The notes below the pieces were generated by a model. That model saw only the letters and a program-made list of their open reading frames with translations, ran no database searches and was not told the DNA's origin. Below are positions 1 through 6,845 of a DNA stretch of 7,835 nucleotides, piece by piece. The stretch is from JAULUH01 sp032111745 (GTDB taxonomy: Bacteria; Chloroflexota; Anaerolineae; JAAEKA01). Numbering within the stretch: the stretch's first letter is position 1; every line of letters begins with the position of its first letter. Where the stretch lies: contig JAULUH010000339.1 of NCBI GenBank assembly GCA_032111745.1, positions 1 to 7,835 of the forward strand. Reading direction: 5' to 3'. Both the position numbers and the translations under genes were made by a program.

Positions 1-70
1 CCGGGGCCTGCGCATGGTCTACGAGCCCAAATACCTGCGCTTCTTCCAGGCCCGCTTCGAAAGGCTGTAA
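1..70 (+). CDS. 3' end of an unidentified gene (partial)
   Basis: Reading from base 2, an open frame runs into a TAA at 68-70 and gives 22 residues ending in FFQARFERL. The segment is rich in Arg, Tyr and Phe and looks like the C-terminal helix of a soluble protein. The codons are GC-rich at third positions like the neighbouring genes, which supports real coding. The start lies outside the window and I do not recognise the family. It is on the same strand as the transporter that follows, with an 80-base gap, so co-transcription is possible but unproven. Confidence 0.55.
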   Translation, partial: RGLRMVYEPKYLRFFQARFERL

Positions 71-82
71 GCCGGCCCTGCC

Positions 83-100
83 CGCGCGAAGGGCGCAGAG
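83..100 (-). repeat. Short degenerate 9-bp tandem repeat (reverse orientation)
   Basis: Read on the minus strand this stretch is CTCTGCGCC followed by CTTCGCGCG, two units of the same 9-bp pattern (about CTCTGCGTC) that appears at 1067-1084 and, as five units, at 5281-5325. It lies in the gap between the partial first gene and the transporter. With only two units it could be chance in GC-rich DNA, but the match to the other two sites makes a common repeat family plausible. Confidence 0.4.
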
Positions 101-150
101 CTCGTTGCATGAGCCCTGCGCCCTCCACGCGCCACCGCCGCCCGTCTACC

Positions 151-1026
151 ATGACCGATTCTCATCTGCGTCGGGCCTACCTGGCCCTGTTCGTGGGCAT
201 CCTGTGCATCGGCCTGTCGGCCATCTGGGTCAAGCTGGCCGGCGTGCCCGGCACGGTCTCGGCCTTCTACCGCATGGCCATTGCTGCCCTGGTCCTGGTT
301 CCCCTTTGGTTGGCCCGCCGGGGACCGCGCAGCACCCTGCCGCGCGGCCAGGCCCTCCAGCTGGCCCTCCTGGGCGGGGTGTTCTTCGCCATGGATCTAT
401 CTCTCTGGAACACCGCCATCCTGATGACCTCCGCGGCCCAGGCCACCCTGCTGACCAACAGCGCGCCCCTGTGGGTGGGCCTGGGCGCCCTCATCTTCTT
501 CCACGAGCGGCTGCGCCCCCTGTATTGGGTCGGCCTGGCCATCGCCCTGGCCGGCATGCTCCTGGTCGTGCGCCAGCCGGCCGCCGCCGGGCCTGCCATC
601 GACGTCGGCAGCCTCCTGCCCATCGCCGCCAGCATGTTCTACGCCGCCTACCTGCTCTCCACCCAACGCGCCCGGGCCACCACGGACACCGTGACCTTCA
701 TGGTCATCTCCGTCCTCGCCAGTGCCGCCGTGCTGCTGGCCCTTAACCTGGTGCTCGGCCAGCCCCTCTCCGGCTTCCCTCCAAAGTCCTGGGCAGCTCT
801 CCTTGGCCTGGCGCTGATCTCTCACGTCGGCGGATGGTTATCCATCAACTACGCCCTCGGCCACCTGCCCGCCACCCGGGTTTCCGTCAGCCTGCTGGGC
901 CAGCCTCTTGTCACCACCCTGGTCGCCATTCCCCTCCTCGGCGAAATCCCCACCCCGCGCCAGGTCCTCGGCGCTGTCCTGGTCCTGGCCGGCATCTACA
1001 CCGTCCTCCGCTCGCGCCAAAGCTAG
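151..1026 (+). CDS. EamA/DMT-family transporter (10 TM)
   Basis: This is a 291-residue integral membrane protein of the drug/metabolite transporter superfamily, likely a secondary exporter of small metabolites or amino acids; the substrate cannot be read from the sequence. Ten hydrophobic segments are visible in two halves of five, the usual EamA duplication. The first is YLALFVGILCIGLSAIWVK near residues 10-28 and the last is VLGAVLVLAGIYTVL near the C-terminus. EamA-like features include the YRMAIAALVL stretch after helix 1, TLLTNSAPLWVGLGALIF in helix 4, and the matching LLGQPLVTTLVAIPLLGE with GAVLVLAGIY in the second half. I chose the ATG at 151 because MTDSHLRR is a typical short cytoplasmic N-terminus. 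The in-frame ATG at 109 would add 14 polar residues, and neither start has a clear Shine-Dalgarno sequence. The gene converges on the acetyl-CoA synthetase gene 89 bases downstream. Confidence 0.9.
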   Translation: MTDSHLRRAYLALFVGILCIGLSAIWVKLAGVPGTVSAFYRMAIAALVLVPLWLARRGPRSTLPRGQALQLALLGGVFFAMDLSLWNTAILMTSAAQATLLTNSAPLWVGLGALIFFHERLRPLYWVGLAIALAGMLLVVRQPAAAGPAIDVGSLLPIAASMFYAAYLLSTQRARATTDTVTFMVISVLASAAVLLALNLVLGQPLSGFPPKSWAALLGLALISHVGGWLSINYALGHLPATRVSVSLLGQPLVTTLVAIPLLGEIPTPRQVLGAVLVLAGIYTVLRSRQS

Positions 1027-1066
1027 CCTCCCTCATTCAGTTCTGCCTCCTTCGGTCCTGACTCCG

Positions 1067-1084
1067 CTCTTTGCGCCTCTGCGG
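1067..1084 (+). repeat. Short degenerate 9-bp tandem repeat
   Basis: TTTGCG at 1070-1075 and TCTGCG at 1079-1084 are spaced exactly 9 bp apart within a CTCT/GCG-rich run. This is the same unit style as the intragenic array at 5281-5325 and the inverted copy at 83-100. It lies in the 89-base gap between the converging transporter and acetyl-CoA synthetase genes. No convincing stem with a U-tract is visible in that gap, although ACTCC at 1061-1065 and GGAGT at 1094-1098 could pair around the repeat. Confidence 0.45.
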
Positions 1085-1115
1085 TTCGCCTCTGGAGTCC
1101 GTTTTCCGGTCGCGC

Positions 1116-3050
1116 CTACCCCTCCAGGGTCGACAAATCTCCCTCCGGCTGCCCCAGCGCCCGCGCCCGCAGCACCCGCCGCATGATCTTTCCCGAGCGC
1201 GTCTTGGGCAGGCTGGTCACCAGCTCCACGCGCGCCGGCACCGCGATCGGACCCATCTCCTGGCGCACATGCAGCTTCAACTCATCCTCACTGGGAATGG
1301 CGACACCGGCGCGCGGGATACAGAAGGCGTGAATGGCATGGCCCTTGAGCTCATCAGGCACGCCGATCACCGCGGCCTCGGCCACCCCGGGATGGCTCAC
1401 CAACGCGCTCTCGATCTCCGCCGTGCCCAGGCGATAGCCGGCCACCTTGATCACGTCGTCGATGCGGCCGATCACCCAGATGTAGCCGTCGTCATCCCGC
1501 CGCGCGCTGTCCCCGGCCAGGTACCAGCCCTGGTCCCGGAAGCGTGACCAGTACTGCTCCACGTAGCGATCCGGATCCCCATACACCGTGCGCAGCATGC
1601 CCGGCCATGGCCGCTTGATCACCAGGTAACCATCCTCGTTAACAGCGCAGGACTTACCTTCCTCGTCCACGACGTCGACGATCACGCCCGGAAAGGGCCG
1701 CGTAGCCGACCCAGGCTTCAGCGGCAGGCTAGGCACCGGCGTGATCATGAACCCCCCCGTCTCCGTCTGCCACCAGGTGTCCATGATGGGACAGCGCTCT
1801 CCCCCGATCACCTGGTAGTACCAGCGCCAGGCCTCGGGGTTGATCGGCTCGCCCACGCTGCCGAGCAGGCGCAGGCTGTTCAGGTCATAGCGCCTTGGCC
1901 AGGACTCGCCGAAGCGCATCAGCCCGCGGATAGCCGTCGGCGCCGTATACAGGATGGTAATGCCGTACTTCTCGATCATCTGCCACCAGCGGTTGGGGAA
2001 GGGATAGTCCGGCCCGCCCTCATACAAGAAGCTGGTGGCCCCCAAAATCAGCGGGCCATACACGATGTAGGAGTGCCCGGTGATCCAGCCCGGGTCCGCC
2101 GCGCACCAGTAGCGGTCCTCATCCTTGACGTCAAAGACCCACTTCAGGGTCGTGGAGACGTAGACCTGGTAGCCGCCATGGGTGTGCAGTACCCCCTTGG
2201 GCTTCCCTGTGGTGCCCGACGTGTAGAGGATGAACAGGGGGTCCTCGGCATCCATGACCTCGGTCTCGCACTTGGAGGAGGCGATCGGCAGCGCCATCAG
2301 GTCGTGCAACCAGTAGTCACGCCCGGTCTGCATGTTGACCTCCTGGCCTGTGCGCCTGACCACGACCACGTGCTCGACGTAGCCCGAGCGGCGCACCGCC
2401 TCGTCGGCAATCTCCTTCAAATTGACCGTCTTGCCGCGTAGCCAGCCGCCATCCGCCGTGATCAGCACCTTGCTCTGGGCGTCCTCGATGCGATCGGCCA
2501 GCGCCTCCGTGGAGAAGCCACCGTATACCACGCTATGCACCGCGCCTATCTTCACCGTAGCCAGCATGGCGATCACCAGCTCGGGGATGCGGCCCATATA
2601 GATGGTGACGCGGTCCCCCTTCCTGACCCCCATGCTCTTCAACACATTGGCGAACTTGTTGACCTCGCGGTAGAGCGCATAATAGGAGAAGGTGCGATGC
2701 TCTCCCGCCTCGCCCTCCCAGATCAGGGCCAGCTTGTTGCGGCGCCAGGTCTTGGCATGCCGGTCTACTGCGTTATGGGCGATATTGGTCTTGGCGCCGA
2801 CAAACCACTGGTAGAACGGGGCCTTGCTCTCGTCCAGCACCTTCTGCCAGGGCTCGTACCATTCCAGCTCCTCTGCCTGCTCCGCCCAAAAGGCCTCCAG
2901 GTCGGCCGCCGCCCGGTCGTATAGCGCCTGGTAGTCCTGGACATGGGCCGTGGCCACCATGGCCGGGTCCGGGTGATAGACCTCGTGCTCGGCGGCCAGG
3001 ATCTCCGCCTCCCGCTCCTTGGTCAGATCGGCATGTACGTCGTCGCTCAT
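1116..3050 (-). CDS. acsA: Acetyl-CoA synthetase, AMP-forming
   Basis: A 644-residue cytoplasmic enzyme that activates acetate with ATP to acetyl-AMP and then forms acetyl-CoA; length matches the family (about 650). The N-terminal ACAS domain spans roughly 35-95. The P-loop-like motif YTSGTTGKPKG is at 276-286, GSVGEPINPEAW at 397-408, DTWWQTETGG at 424-433, the AGD aspartate at D514, GRIDD at 529-533, and GYRLGTAEIE at 538-547. The acyl pocket aligns as I323, T324, V399 and W427. The second Trp of the WW pair is the residue that limits the family to acetate (and propionate); Ile at the first position, rather than Val as in Salmonella Acs, is as I recall for methanogen Acs. PKTRSGKIMRR at 615-625 holds the catalytic lysine K621, which in studied homologues is switched off by acetylation. 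The start is set by GGAG nine bases upstream of the ATG and by the promoter at 3130-3158. It ends in the family-typical DLSTLE. Propionyl-CoA synthetase is a less likely alternative. Confidence 0.96.
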   Translation of the reverse strand: MSDDVHADLTKEREAEILAAEHEVYHPDPAMVATAHVQDYQALYDRAAADLEAFWAEQAEELEWYEPWQKVLDESKAPFYQWFVGAKTNIAHNAVDRHAKTWRRNKLALIWEGEAGEHRTFSYYALYREVNKFANVLKSMGVRKGDRVTIYMGRIPELVIAMLATVKIGAVHSVVYGGFSTEALADRIEDAQSKVLITADGGWLRGKTVNLKEIADEAVRRSGYVEHVVVVRRTGQEVNMQTGRDYWLHDLMALPIASSKCETEVMDAEDPLFILYTSGTTGKPKGVLHTHGGYQVYVSTTLKWVFDVKDEDRYWCAADPGWITGHSYIVYGPLILGATSFLYEGGPDYPFPNRWWQMIEKYGITILYTAPTAIRGLMRFGESWPRRYDLNSLRLLGSVGEPINPEAWRWYYQVIGGERCPIMDTWWQTETGGFMITPVPSLPLKPGSATRPFPGVIVDVVDEEGKSCAVNEDGYLVIKRPWPGMLRTVYGDPDRYVEQYWSRFRDQGWYLAGDSARRDDDGYIWVIGRIDDVIKVAGYRLGTAEIESALVSHPGVAEAAVIGVPDELKGHAIHAFCIPRAGVAIPSEDELKLHVRQEMGPIAVPARVELVTSLPKTRSGKIMRRVLRARALGQPEGDLSTLEG

Positions 3051-3059
3051 GTCATCGGT

Positions 3060-3063
3060 CTCC
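3060..3063 (-). promoter_or_regulatory. Ribosome-binding site of acetyl-CoA synthetase
   Basis: On the minus strand GGAG lies nine bases before the ATG whose first base is 3050. This supports that ATG. Another ATG sits at 3052-3054 (minus strand), just 4 bases upstream and out of frame, and is not the start. Confidence 0.7.
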
Positions 3064-3129
3064 GTGTGTGGTTATGGACTCAGCACCGGGCTCTCGCCTG
3101 CGGCAGGACGCTGCAACTGGGGTTGGCGA

Positions 3130-3158
3130 ATTATAGCCAGCTTTCCCAGATCCGTCAA
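3130..3158 (-). promoter_or_regulatory. Sigma70-type promoter for acetyl-CoA synthetase
   Basis: On the minus strand TTGACG (3158-3153) and a perfect TATAAT (3135-3130) are separated by exactly 17 bases, so eleven of twelve consensus positions match. The expected start is an A at about 3123-3124, giving a leader of about 72 bases before the ATG. The leader contains an odd-centred inverted repeat, CCTGC/GCAGG, at 3097-3107. That could be an operator but belongs to no family I recognise. Confidence 0.8.
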
Positions 3159-3183
3159 TCAAAGGCCCGCCCTAACACCCTAC

Positions 3184-3192
3184 TGGTATGAT
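3184..3192 (+). promoter_or_regulatory. Possible extended -10 promoter for the lipoprotein gene
   Basis: TGGTATGAT is a TGn-extended -10 element with five of six matches to TATAAT. The -35 position 17 bases upstream (3164-3169) is GC-rich and poor, which extended -10 promoters can tolerate. Transcription would begin near 3199 and cross the palindrome at 3204-3213 and the hairpin at 3248-3275 before the lipoprotein ATG at 3335. The CTGGTATGA core also occurs in the HMG-CoA reductase promoter. Confidence 0.4.
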
Positions 3193-3203
3193 ATGAAACG
3201 TAG

Positions 3204-3213
3204 GGGCATGCCC
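3204..3213. repeat. 10-bp perfect palindrome GGGCATGCCC
   Basis: The palindrome is perfect over ten bases and begins about five bases after the start predicted for the promoter at 3184-3192, where an operator could sit. The preceding ACGTAGGGGC also resembles the opening of miniature palindromic repeats seen between genes in several bacterial phyla (from memory), so it may instead be an eroded repeat copy. Confidence 0.35.
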
Positions 3214-3245
3214 TGGTCGTTCATGGCGCTAAGCCTCCTCACCCG

Positions 3246-3280
3246 GTCATTGCGAGCCGTCTGCGGCGAAGCAATCTCAC
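3246..3280 (+). repeat. REP-like imperfect hairpin repeat
   Basis: The stretch begins GTCATTGCGAGCC and ends GGCGAAGCAATCTCAC. ATTGC (3249-3253) pairs with GCAAT (3271-3275), and GCCG (3256-3259) pairs with CGGC (3264-3267), around a 4-base loop TCTG and a small GA/GAA internal bulge. Dispersed repeats with the CATTGCGAG...GAAGCAATCTC signature are, from memory, common between genes in Chloroflexota and several other phyla. It lies between the acs promoter and the lipoprotein start, where a transcript hairpin could also affect the lipoprotein leader. Only one copy is in the window, so family membership rests on the motif. Confidence 0.7.
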
Positions 3281-3334
3281 TCCGTAGTCCGGCTTGCAGC
3301 CTCCCGGCCTTCCGTGCGCTATCCTAATGCCACC

Positions 3335-6300
3335 ATGCGCTACGCTCTCGTCCTCTGCACCGCATTGATCCTCGGCGCCTGCACATCTGCGCGCACACCC
3401 GTTCCCGACCTGTCCTGGCAACCCGTGGACGCCGGCCTCCTCTCCCACGCCCAGGTCACCTCCCTCGCCTTTGACCCGGCCAGCCCCCAGCAGGCCTTCG
3501 CCGGCACCTACGACCACGGCCTTTACCGCAGTGACGACGGCGCACAAAGCTGGCAGCCGGTCCCCAACGCTTTCCCGGATCGCCCAATCTTCTCCCTACT
3601 GGCCGACCTCGCCCACCCCGGCGCACTGCTGGCGGCCACCGGCGATGGCCTCTGGCATAGCTCCGACAACGGCGAGACCTGGACAGAGATCCCCCTCGGT
3701 CAGGGCCTCACCCCCGCCGAATGGCCCGCCAACCTCTACGCCTTGAGCCACGACGGCCAGGGCTCCCTCTACCTCGGCGGGGAGCTGCCGGCCATCCTGC
3801 GCAGCACCGACGACGGCCGCAGCTGGCACCCCCTCTCCCCGCTGCCCGCGCCGGCCGCCGTGCTCTCCCTCCTCGTCGAGGACCAGGGCCAGCGCATCAT
3901 CGCCGGTACCGACGGCCAGGGGCTCTTCATCAGCCGGGACGCCGGCCAGACCTGGCAGGCCGCCGCCGACATCGGATCGACCTACGTCGCTGCCCTCGCC
4001 GCCACACCGGGCGACCATGGCGCCATGCTCGCCCGCACCCGCCGGGGCCTCTTCCGCAGCGCGGACCGCGGCACCAGCTGGCAGCAAGTGGCCCAGAATA
4101 TCGAGGGTCGCATCGACGCTGTGACTCCCCTATCCCAGCCCGGCACAATGCTGCTGGCAACCGGCCAGGGAGGAATCTACCGCAGCGCAGACGACGGCCT
4201 GACCTGGCAGCCATGGGGAACCCTGGGCCGCCGCGGGATCGCCTTTGCCCTGCACCCGCACCCTGCGCAGCTACAACGCCTTCTGGCCGGCACCTCCAAC
4301 GGCCTCTTCTATAGCGACGACGATGGCCGGACCTGGCGCCCCCATCGCGCCGGGCCAGGCTATCCCCCGGCCAGAGCCCTGGCCTTTGGCCCCGGCGACG
4401 CTACGGTCCTGGCCAACGCCGATGGCCTCTATCGCCAGAACGGCGCCACGCCCGAATGGCAAGCAACGGCCGAGGGCCTGCCGGCCGAGGCCGTGCTGGA
4501 CGTGGCCATCTCTGCGGCAGAGCCCCAGCGCTGGTACGCCGGCCTGGACAGCAGTGGTCTTTTTGCCAGCGCCGACGGCGGGCAGACCTGGCAGCCCACC
4601 GGCTGGGACCGCTCCGGCGTGCTGCAGGTGCTGAGCCATCCAGCAGACCCCCATCGCCTGTTCATCCGTGTGCCGTTCGAGCGGCTCTACGCCAGCGAGG
4701 ACGGCGGCATTACCTGGTCCTCCCGTTGGGATGGCATGAGCCTGCAGACCGAGCTGGCATCCCTGGCCATGAGCCCCCATGATAGCAGCGTGCTGATCGC
4801 CGGTGCCACGGATGGAATCTTCCGCAGCGACGACGGCACCCGCTCCTGGCAGCCCATCGGGCCGGAGCTGTCCGGGCAAACCATCTACCAGGTCGTGTTT
4901 GATCCCGTCGACCCCCAGCGGCTCTACGCCGCGGCCACCAAGGGCGCCTTCGCCAGCAAGGACGGTGGCCAGACCTGGCAGCGCTGGGGCGCCGGGCTGG
5001 AGGACATCACGGTCACCAGCCTCGCCCTGCACCTCTCCGACCCGGCCATCGCCTTCGCCGGCACCCGCGGCCACGGCGTGTTTCAGACCGCCAACAGCGG
5101 CCAATCCTGGCAACCGGCCAGCCGCGGCCTGCCGACACCAGATATCACGAGCCTGGCTCCATCGCCTGACGGCCGCTGGCTGTGGGCGGTCACCAGCCAG
5201 GGCGCCTTCCGGTCACCGCTTGCCGCGCCCCCTGGTCCGGCGCTGCGCACGCCCCTGGCCCTCCGTAGGCTCTCTCTGCTCTCTCCGCCCTCTTCGTCCT
5301 CTGCGTCCTCCGCGTTCTCTGCGACTCCCCTCCAGACTCCCCCTGGCCCTGCGAATCCCCCCGCCTCCCAGCCTGCCCTGCGCCGCGCCGTGCACCTGCT
5401 GGACACCGGCGCTGCCACCCTCGCCCTGGCCCGCGCTGCCGGCTTCGACACCGCGGTGCAGCTCTTCAGCTGGCGCGAGATCGAGCCGACCCGCGGCCAG
5501 TTCCACTGGCAACGGCCAGATGAGATCGTGGCCGGCGCCGCCCACTACGGCCTCGACCTGGTCGTGCGCCTGGACCAGCACCCCGCCTGGACCAGTAGTG
5601 CCTCCCTCGCCCTCAACGCGCCACCCGACGACCTGGCCGACTACACCCGCTTCGTGCGCACCGTAGCCGAGCGCTATCGCGGCCAGGTGCTGGGCTACAT
5701 CATCTGGAACGAGCCCAACCTGGCCGTCGACTGGGGTGGCCAGCCACCCGACCCCGCCGCCTATACCAGCATGCTGTGCGCCGCGCACCAGGCCATCCGC
5801 CAGGCCGACCCCGGCGCTCTGATCATCAGTGCCGGCCTGGCTCCCACCAACAACCAGGACGACCAGGCCAGGGACGATCAATTGTTTCTATTGCACATGT
5901 TCGATGCCGGCGCGCGAAATTGCTTTGACGTCCTGGCCGCCCACCCCTACGGCTTCGCCCACCCCCCCGACAGTCCGGCGGACGCCGGCCAGGGCTTGAA
6001 CTTCGCCCGCGTAGAGGCCCTGCGCCAGATCATGGTCGCCCGCGGCGCCGCTGAAAAGCCCATCTGGGCCACAGAGATGGGCTGGGCCGTGGCACCGGGC
6101 GCCACGGCCAACTACGCTACCGTATCCCCCACCGAGCAGGCCGCTTACCTGGTTGGCGCGTTCCAGCGCGCCGCGCGCGAGTGGCCCTGGCTGCAGATGC
6201 TGGCCGTATGGAACCTGGGCGGCGAGAACCACCCCGAGTGGCACGGCTTCAGCCTGCTCGCCCCGGACGGCTCCCCGCGGCCGGCCTTCCTGGCCCTGCA

Positions 6301-6805
6301 GCAGGTGAACCAGGGTGCCCGAACCTCGGTCGGGCTGCCCGGTATCCTGGCCGCCCTGCGCTCGGCCCTCGCGCCGCCCGCTGGCCGCAGTGAGATCATG
6401 GTCCTGGCCCCGGACGCAGTCGTTCACCTGGGCGACAGCCAGTTCTCCGAGCCCTGGATGCCCCTCTACAGCAACCGCAATCCCAGCACCCGCTGGCAGG
6501 GAACCTTCTATATGGGCGATCCCGGCCAGGCTCCCTGGCAGCTCAGCCTGCGGGCCATGCAGCCCAACGTCTGGGGCAACACGGTCTGGATCAATGGCCA
6601 GCGCCTGGAGCCCGCCCTTGCCACCGGGGATTTCAGTGGCAGCTGGATCTCCCAGGCCTGGGAGGTGCCCGCCTCCCTGCTCCAGCCCGGCCCCAATGCT
6701 ATCGAGGTTGCCATCGGCCGTACCCTGCCCCTGCTGCAGGACAACCGCTTCGCCTGGGACGACCTGCAGATCAAGGACATCGTGCTCCGGCCATCAGCCC
6801 CGTAG
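3335..6805 (+). CDS. Lipoprotein: BNR propeller, GH-A glycosidase-like domain, C-terminal beta-sandwich
   Basis: A 1156-residue exported lipoprotein, probably acting on glycans at the cell surface; substrate unknown. MRYALVLCTALILGAC is a lipoprotein signal with lipobox LGAC and lipidated Cys16. This sets the start at the ATG at 3335 rather than the in-frame GTG at 3314. Residues about 24-630 hold 13 propeller blades, each ending in an Asp-box such as SADGGQTWQP. Their Trp residues recur every 41-48 residues (73, 116, 164, 207, 249, 291, 334, 375, 419, 461, 505, 548, 592). Box 8 is degenerate and a fourteenth blade stops at GAFRS (623-627). A Ser/Pro/Ala linker spans about 628-682. Residues 683-990 resemble clan GH-A (GH5/GH39-like) barrels: WNEPN with probable acid/base E793, AAHPYG with H870, ATEMGW with probable nucleophile E914, and AVWNLG. 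Residues about 1015-1156 look like a carbohydrate-binding beta-sandwich (VWINGQ, GPNAIEVAIG). There is no clear Shine-Dalgarno sequence; TATCCT at 3320-3325 might give a nearly leaderless transcript. GH74-type tandem propellers are a structural analogy only. Confidence 0.88.
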   Translation: MRYALVLCTALILGACTSARTPVPDLSWQPVDAGLLSHAQVTSLAFDPASPQQAFAGTYDHGLYRSDDGAQSWQPVPNAFPDRPIFSLLADLAHPGALLAATGDGLWHSSDNGETWTEIPLGQGLTPAEWPANLYALSHDGQGSLYLGGELPAILRSTDDGRSWHPLSPLPAPAAVLSLLVEDQGQRIIAGTDGQGLFISRDAGQTWQAAADIGSTYVAALAATPGDHGAMLARTRRGLFRSADRGTSWQQVAQNIEGRIDAVTPLSQPGTMLLATGQGGIYRSADDGLTWQPWGTLGRRGIAFALHPHPAQLQRLLAGTSNGLFYSDDDGRTWRPHRAGPGYPPARALAFGPGDATVLANADGLYRQNGATPEWQATAEGLPAEAVLDVAISAAEPQRWYAGLDSSGLFASADGGQTWQPTGWDRSGVLQVLSHPADPHRLFIRVPFERLYASEDGGITWSSRWDGMSLQTELASLAMSPHDSSVLIAGATDGIFRSDDGTRSWQPIGPELSGQTIYQVVFDPVDPQRLYAAATKGAFASKDGGQTWQRWGAGLEDITVTSLALHLSDPAIAFAGTRGHGVFQTANSGQSWQPASRGLPTPDITSLAPSPDGRWLWAVTSQGAFRSPLAAPPGPALRTPLALRRLSLLSPPSSSSASSAFSATPLQTPPGPANPPASQPALRRAVHLLDTGAATLALARAAGFDTAVQLFSWREIEPTRGQFHWQRPDEIVAGAAHYGLDLVVRLDQHPAWTSSASLALNAPPDDLADYTRFVRTVAERYRGQVLGYIIWNEPNLAVDWGGQPPDPAAYTSMLCAAHQAIRQADPGALIISAGLAPTNNQDDQARDDQLFLLHMFDAGARNCFDVLAAHPYGFAHPPDSPADAGQGLNFARVEALRQIMVARGAAEKPIWATEMGWAVAPGATANYATVSPTEQAAYLVGAFQRAAREWPWLQMLAVWNLGGENHPEWHGFSLLAPDGSPRPAFLALQQVNQGARTSVGLPGILAALRSALAPPAGRSEIMVLAPDAVVHLGDSQFSEPWMPLYSNRNPSTRWQGTFYMGDPGQAPWQLSLRAMQPNVWGNTVWINGQRLEPALATGDFSGSWISQAWEVPASLLQPGPNAIEVAIGRTLPLLQDNRFAWDDLQIKDIVLRPSAP
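5281..5325 (+). repeat. Five 9-bp tandem repeats inside the lipoprotein gene
   Basis: Five consecutive 9-bp units related to CTCTGCGTC fill 5281-5325, with units starting at 5281, 5290, 5299, 5308 and 5317. A looser CT-rich lead-in begins near 5261. Because 9 is a multiple of 3, the array stays in frame and encodes Ser-x-x tripeptides at residues 650-664 of the lipoprotein. These form part of the linker between propeller and glycosidase domain. The same unit occurs in the gaps at 83-100 (inverted) and 1067-1084. Confidence 0.75.
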
Positions 6806-6810
6806 CCTTT

Positions 6811-6833
6811 GACCTGCCCTCCAGGTCCCTTTC
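6811..6833 (+). terminator. Weak terminator-like hairpin after the lipoprotein gene
   Basis: GACCTG (6811-6816) and CAGGTC (6822-6827) form a 6-bp perfect stem with the 5-base loop CCCTC, followed by the pyrimidine-rich CCTTTCTC. It begins six bases after the stop codon. The stem is short and the T-run is broken, so it could at best be a weak intrinsic terminator. Confidence 0.35.
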
Positions 6834-6845
6834 TCGCACCGCCAT

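Noticed and set aside
397..825. Minus-strand open frame opposite the transporter
   Set aside because: Gly/Gln/His-rich translation typical of the antisense of a hydrophobic GC-rich gene. The plus-strand frame gives a clear ten-helix transporter.
1027..1115. Bidirectional terminator between the converging genes
   Set aside because: Only ACTCC/GGAGT with a loop of 28 bases is visible, with no proper T-run on either strand.
3051..3123. Possible riboswitch in the acs leader
   Set aside because: The leader is only about 72 bases and shows none of the conserved cores of classes I know. The short CCTGC/GCAGG inverted repeat alone is not enough.
3314..3334. GTG at 3314 as the lipoprotein start
   Set aside because: It would add seven residues with polar Asn before a good lipoprotein signal. 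The ATG at 3335 gives a typical short Arg-containing n-region followed by the hydrophobic stretch and lipobox.
4271..5113. Minus-strand open frame of about 280 codons inside the lipoprotein gene
   Set aside because: Its apparent internal repetition only mirrors the propeller blades on the plus strand. It has no recognisable domain.
3335..5240. GH74 xyloglucanase for the propeller region
   Set aside because: The tandem propeller layout is similar, but I could not see the GH74 N-terminal motif around its catalytic Asp. The blades read as generic Asp-box repeats.
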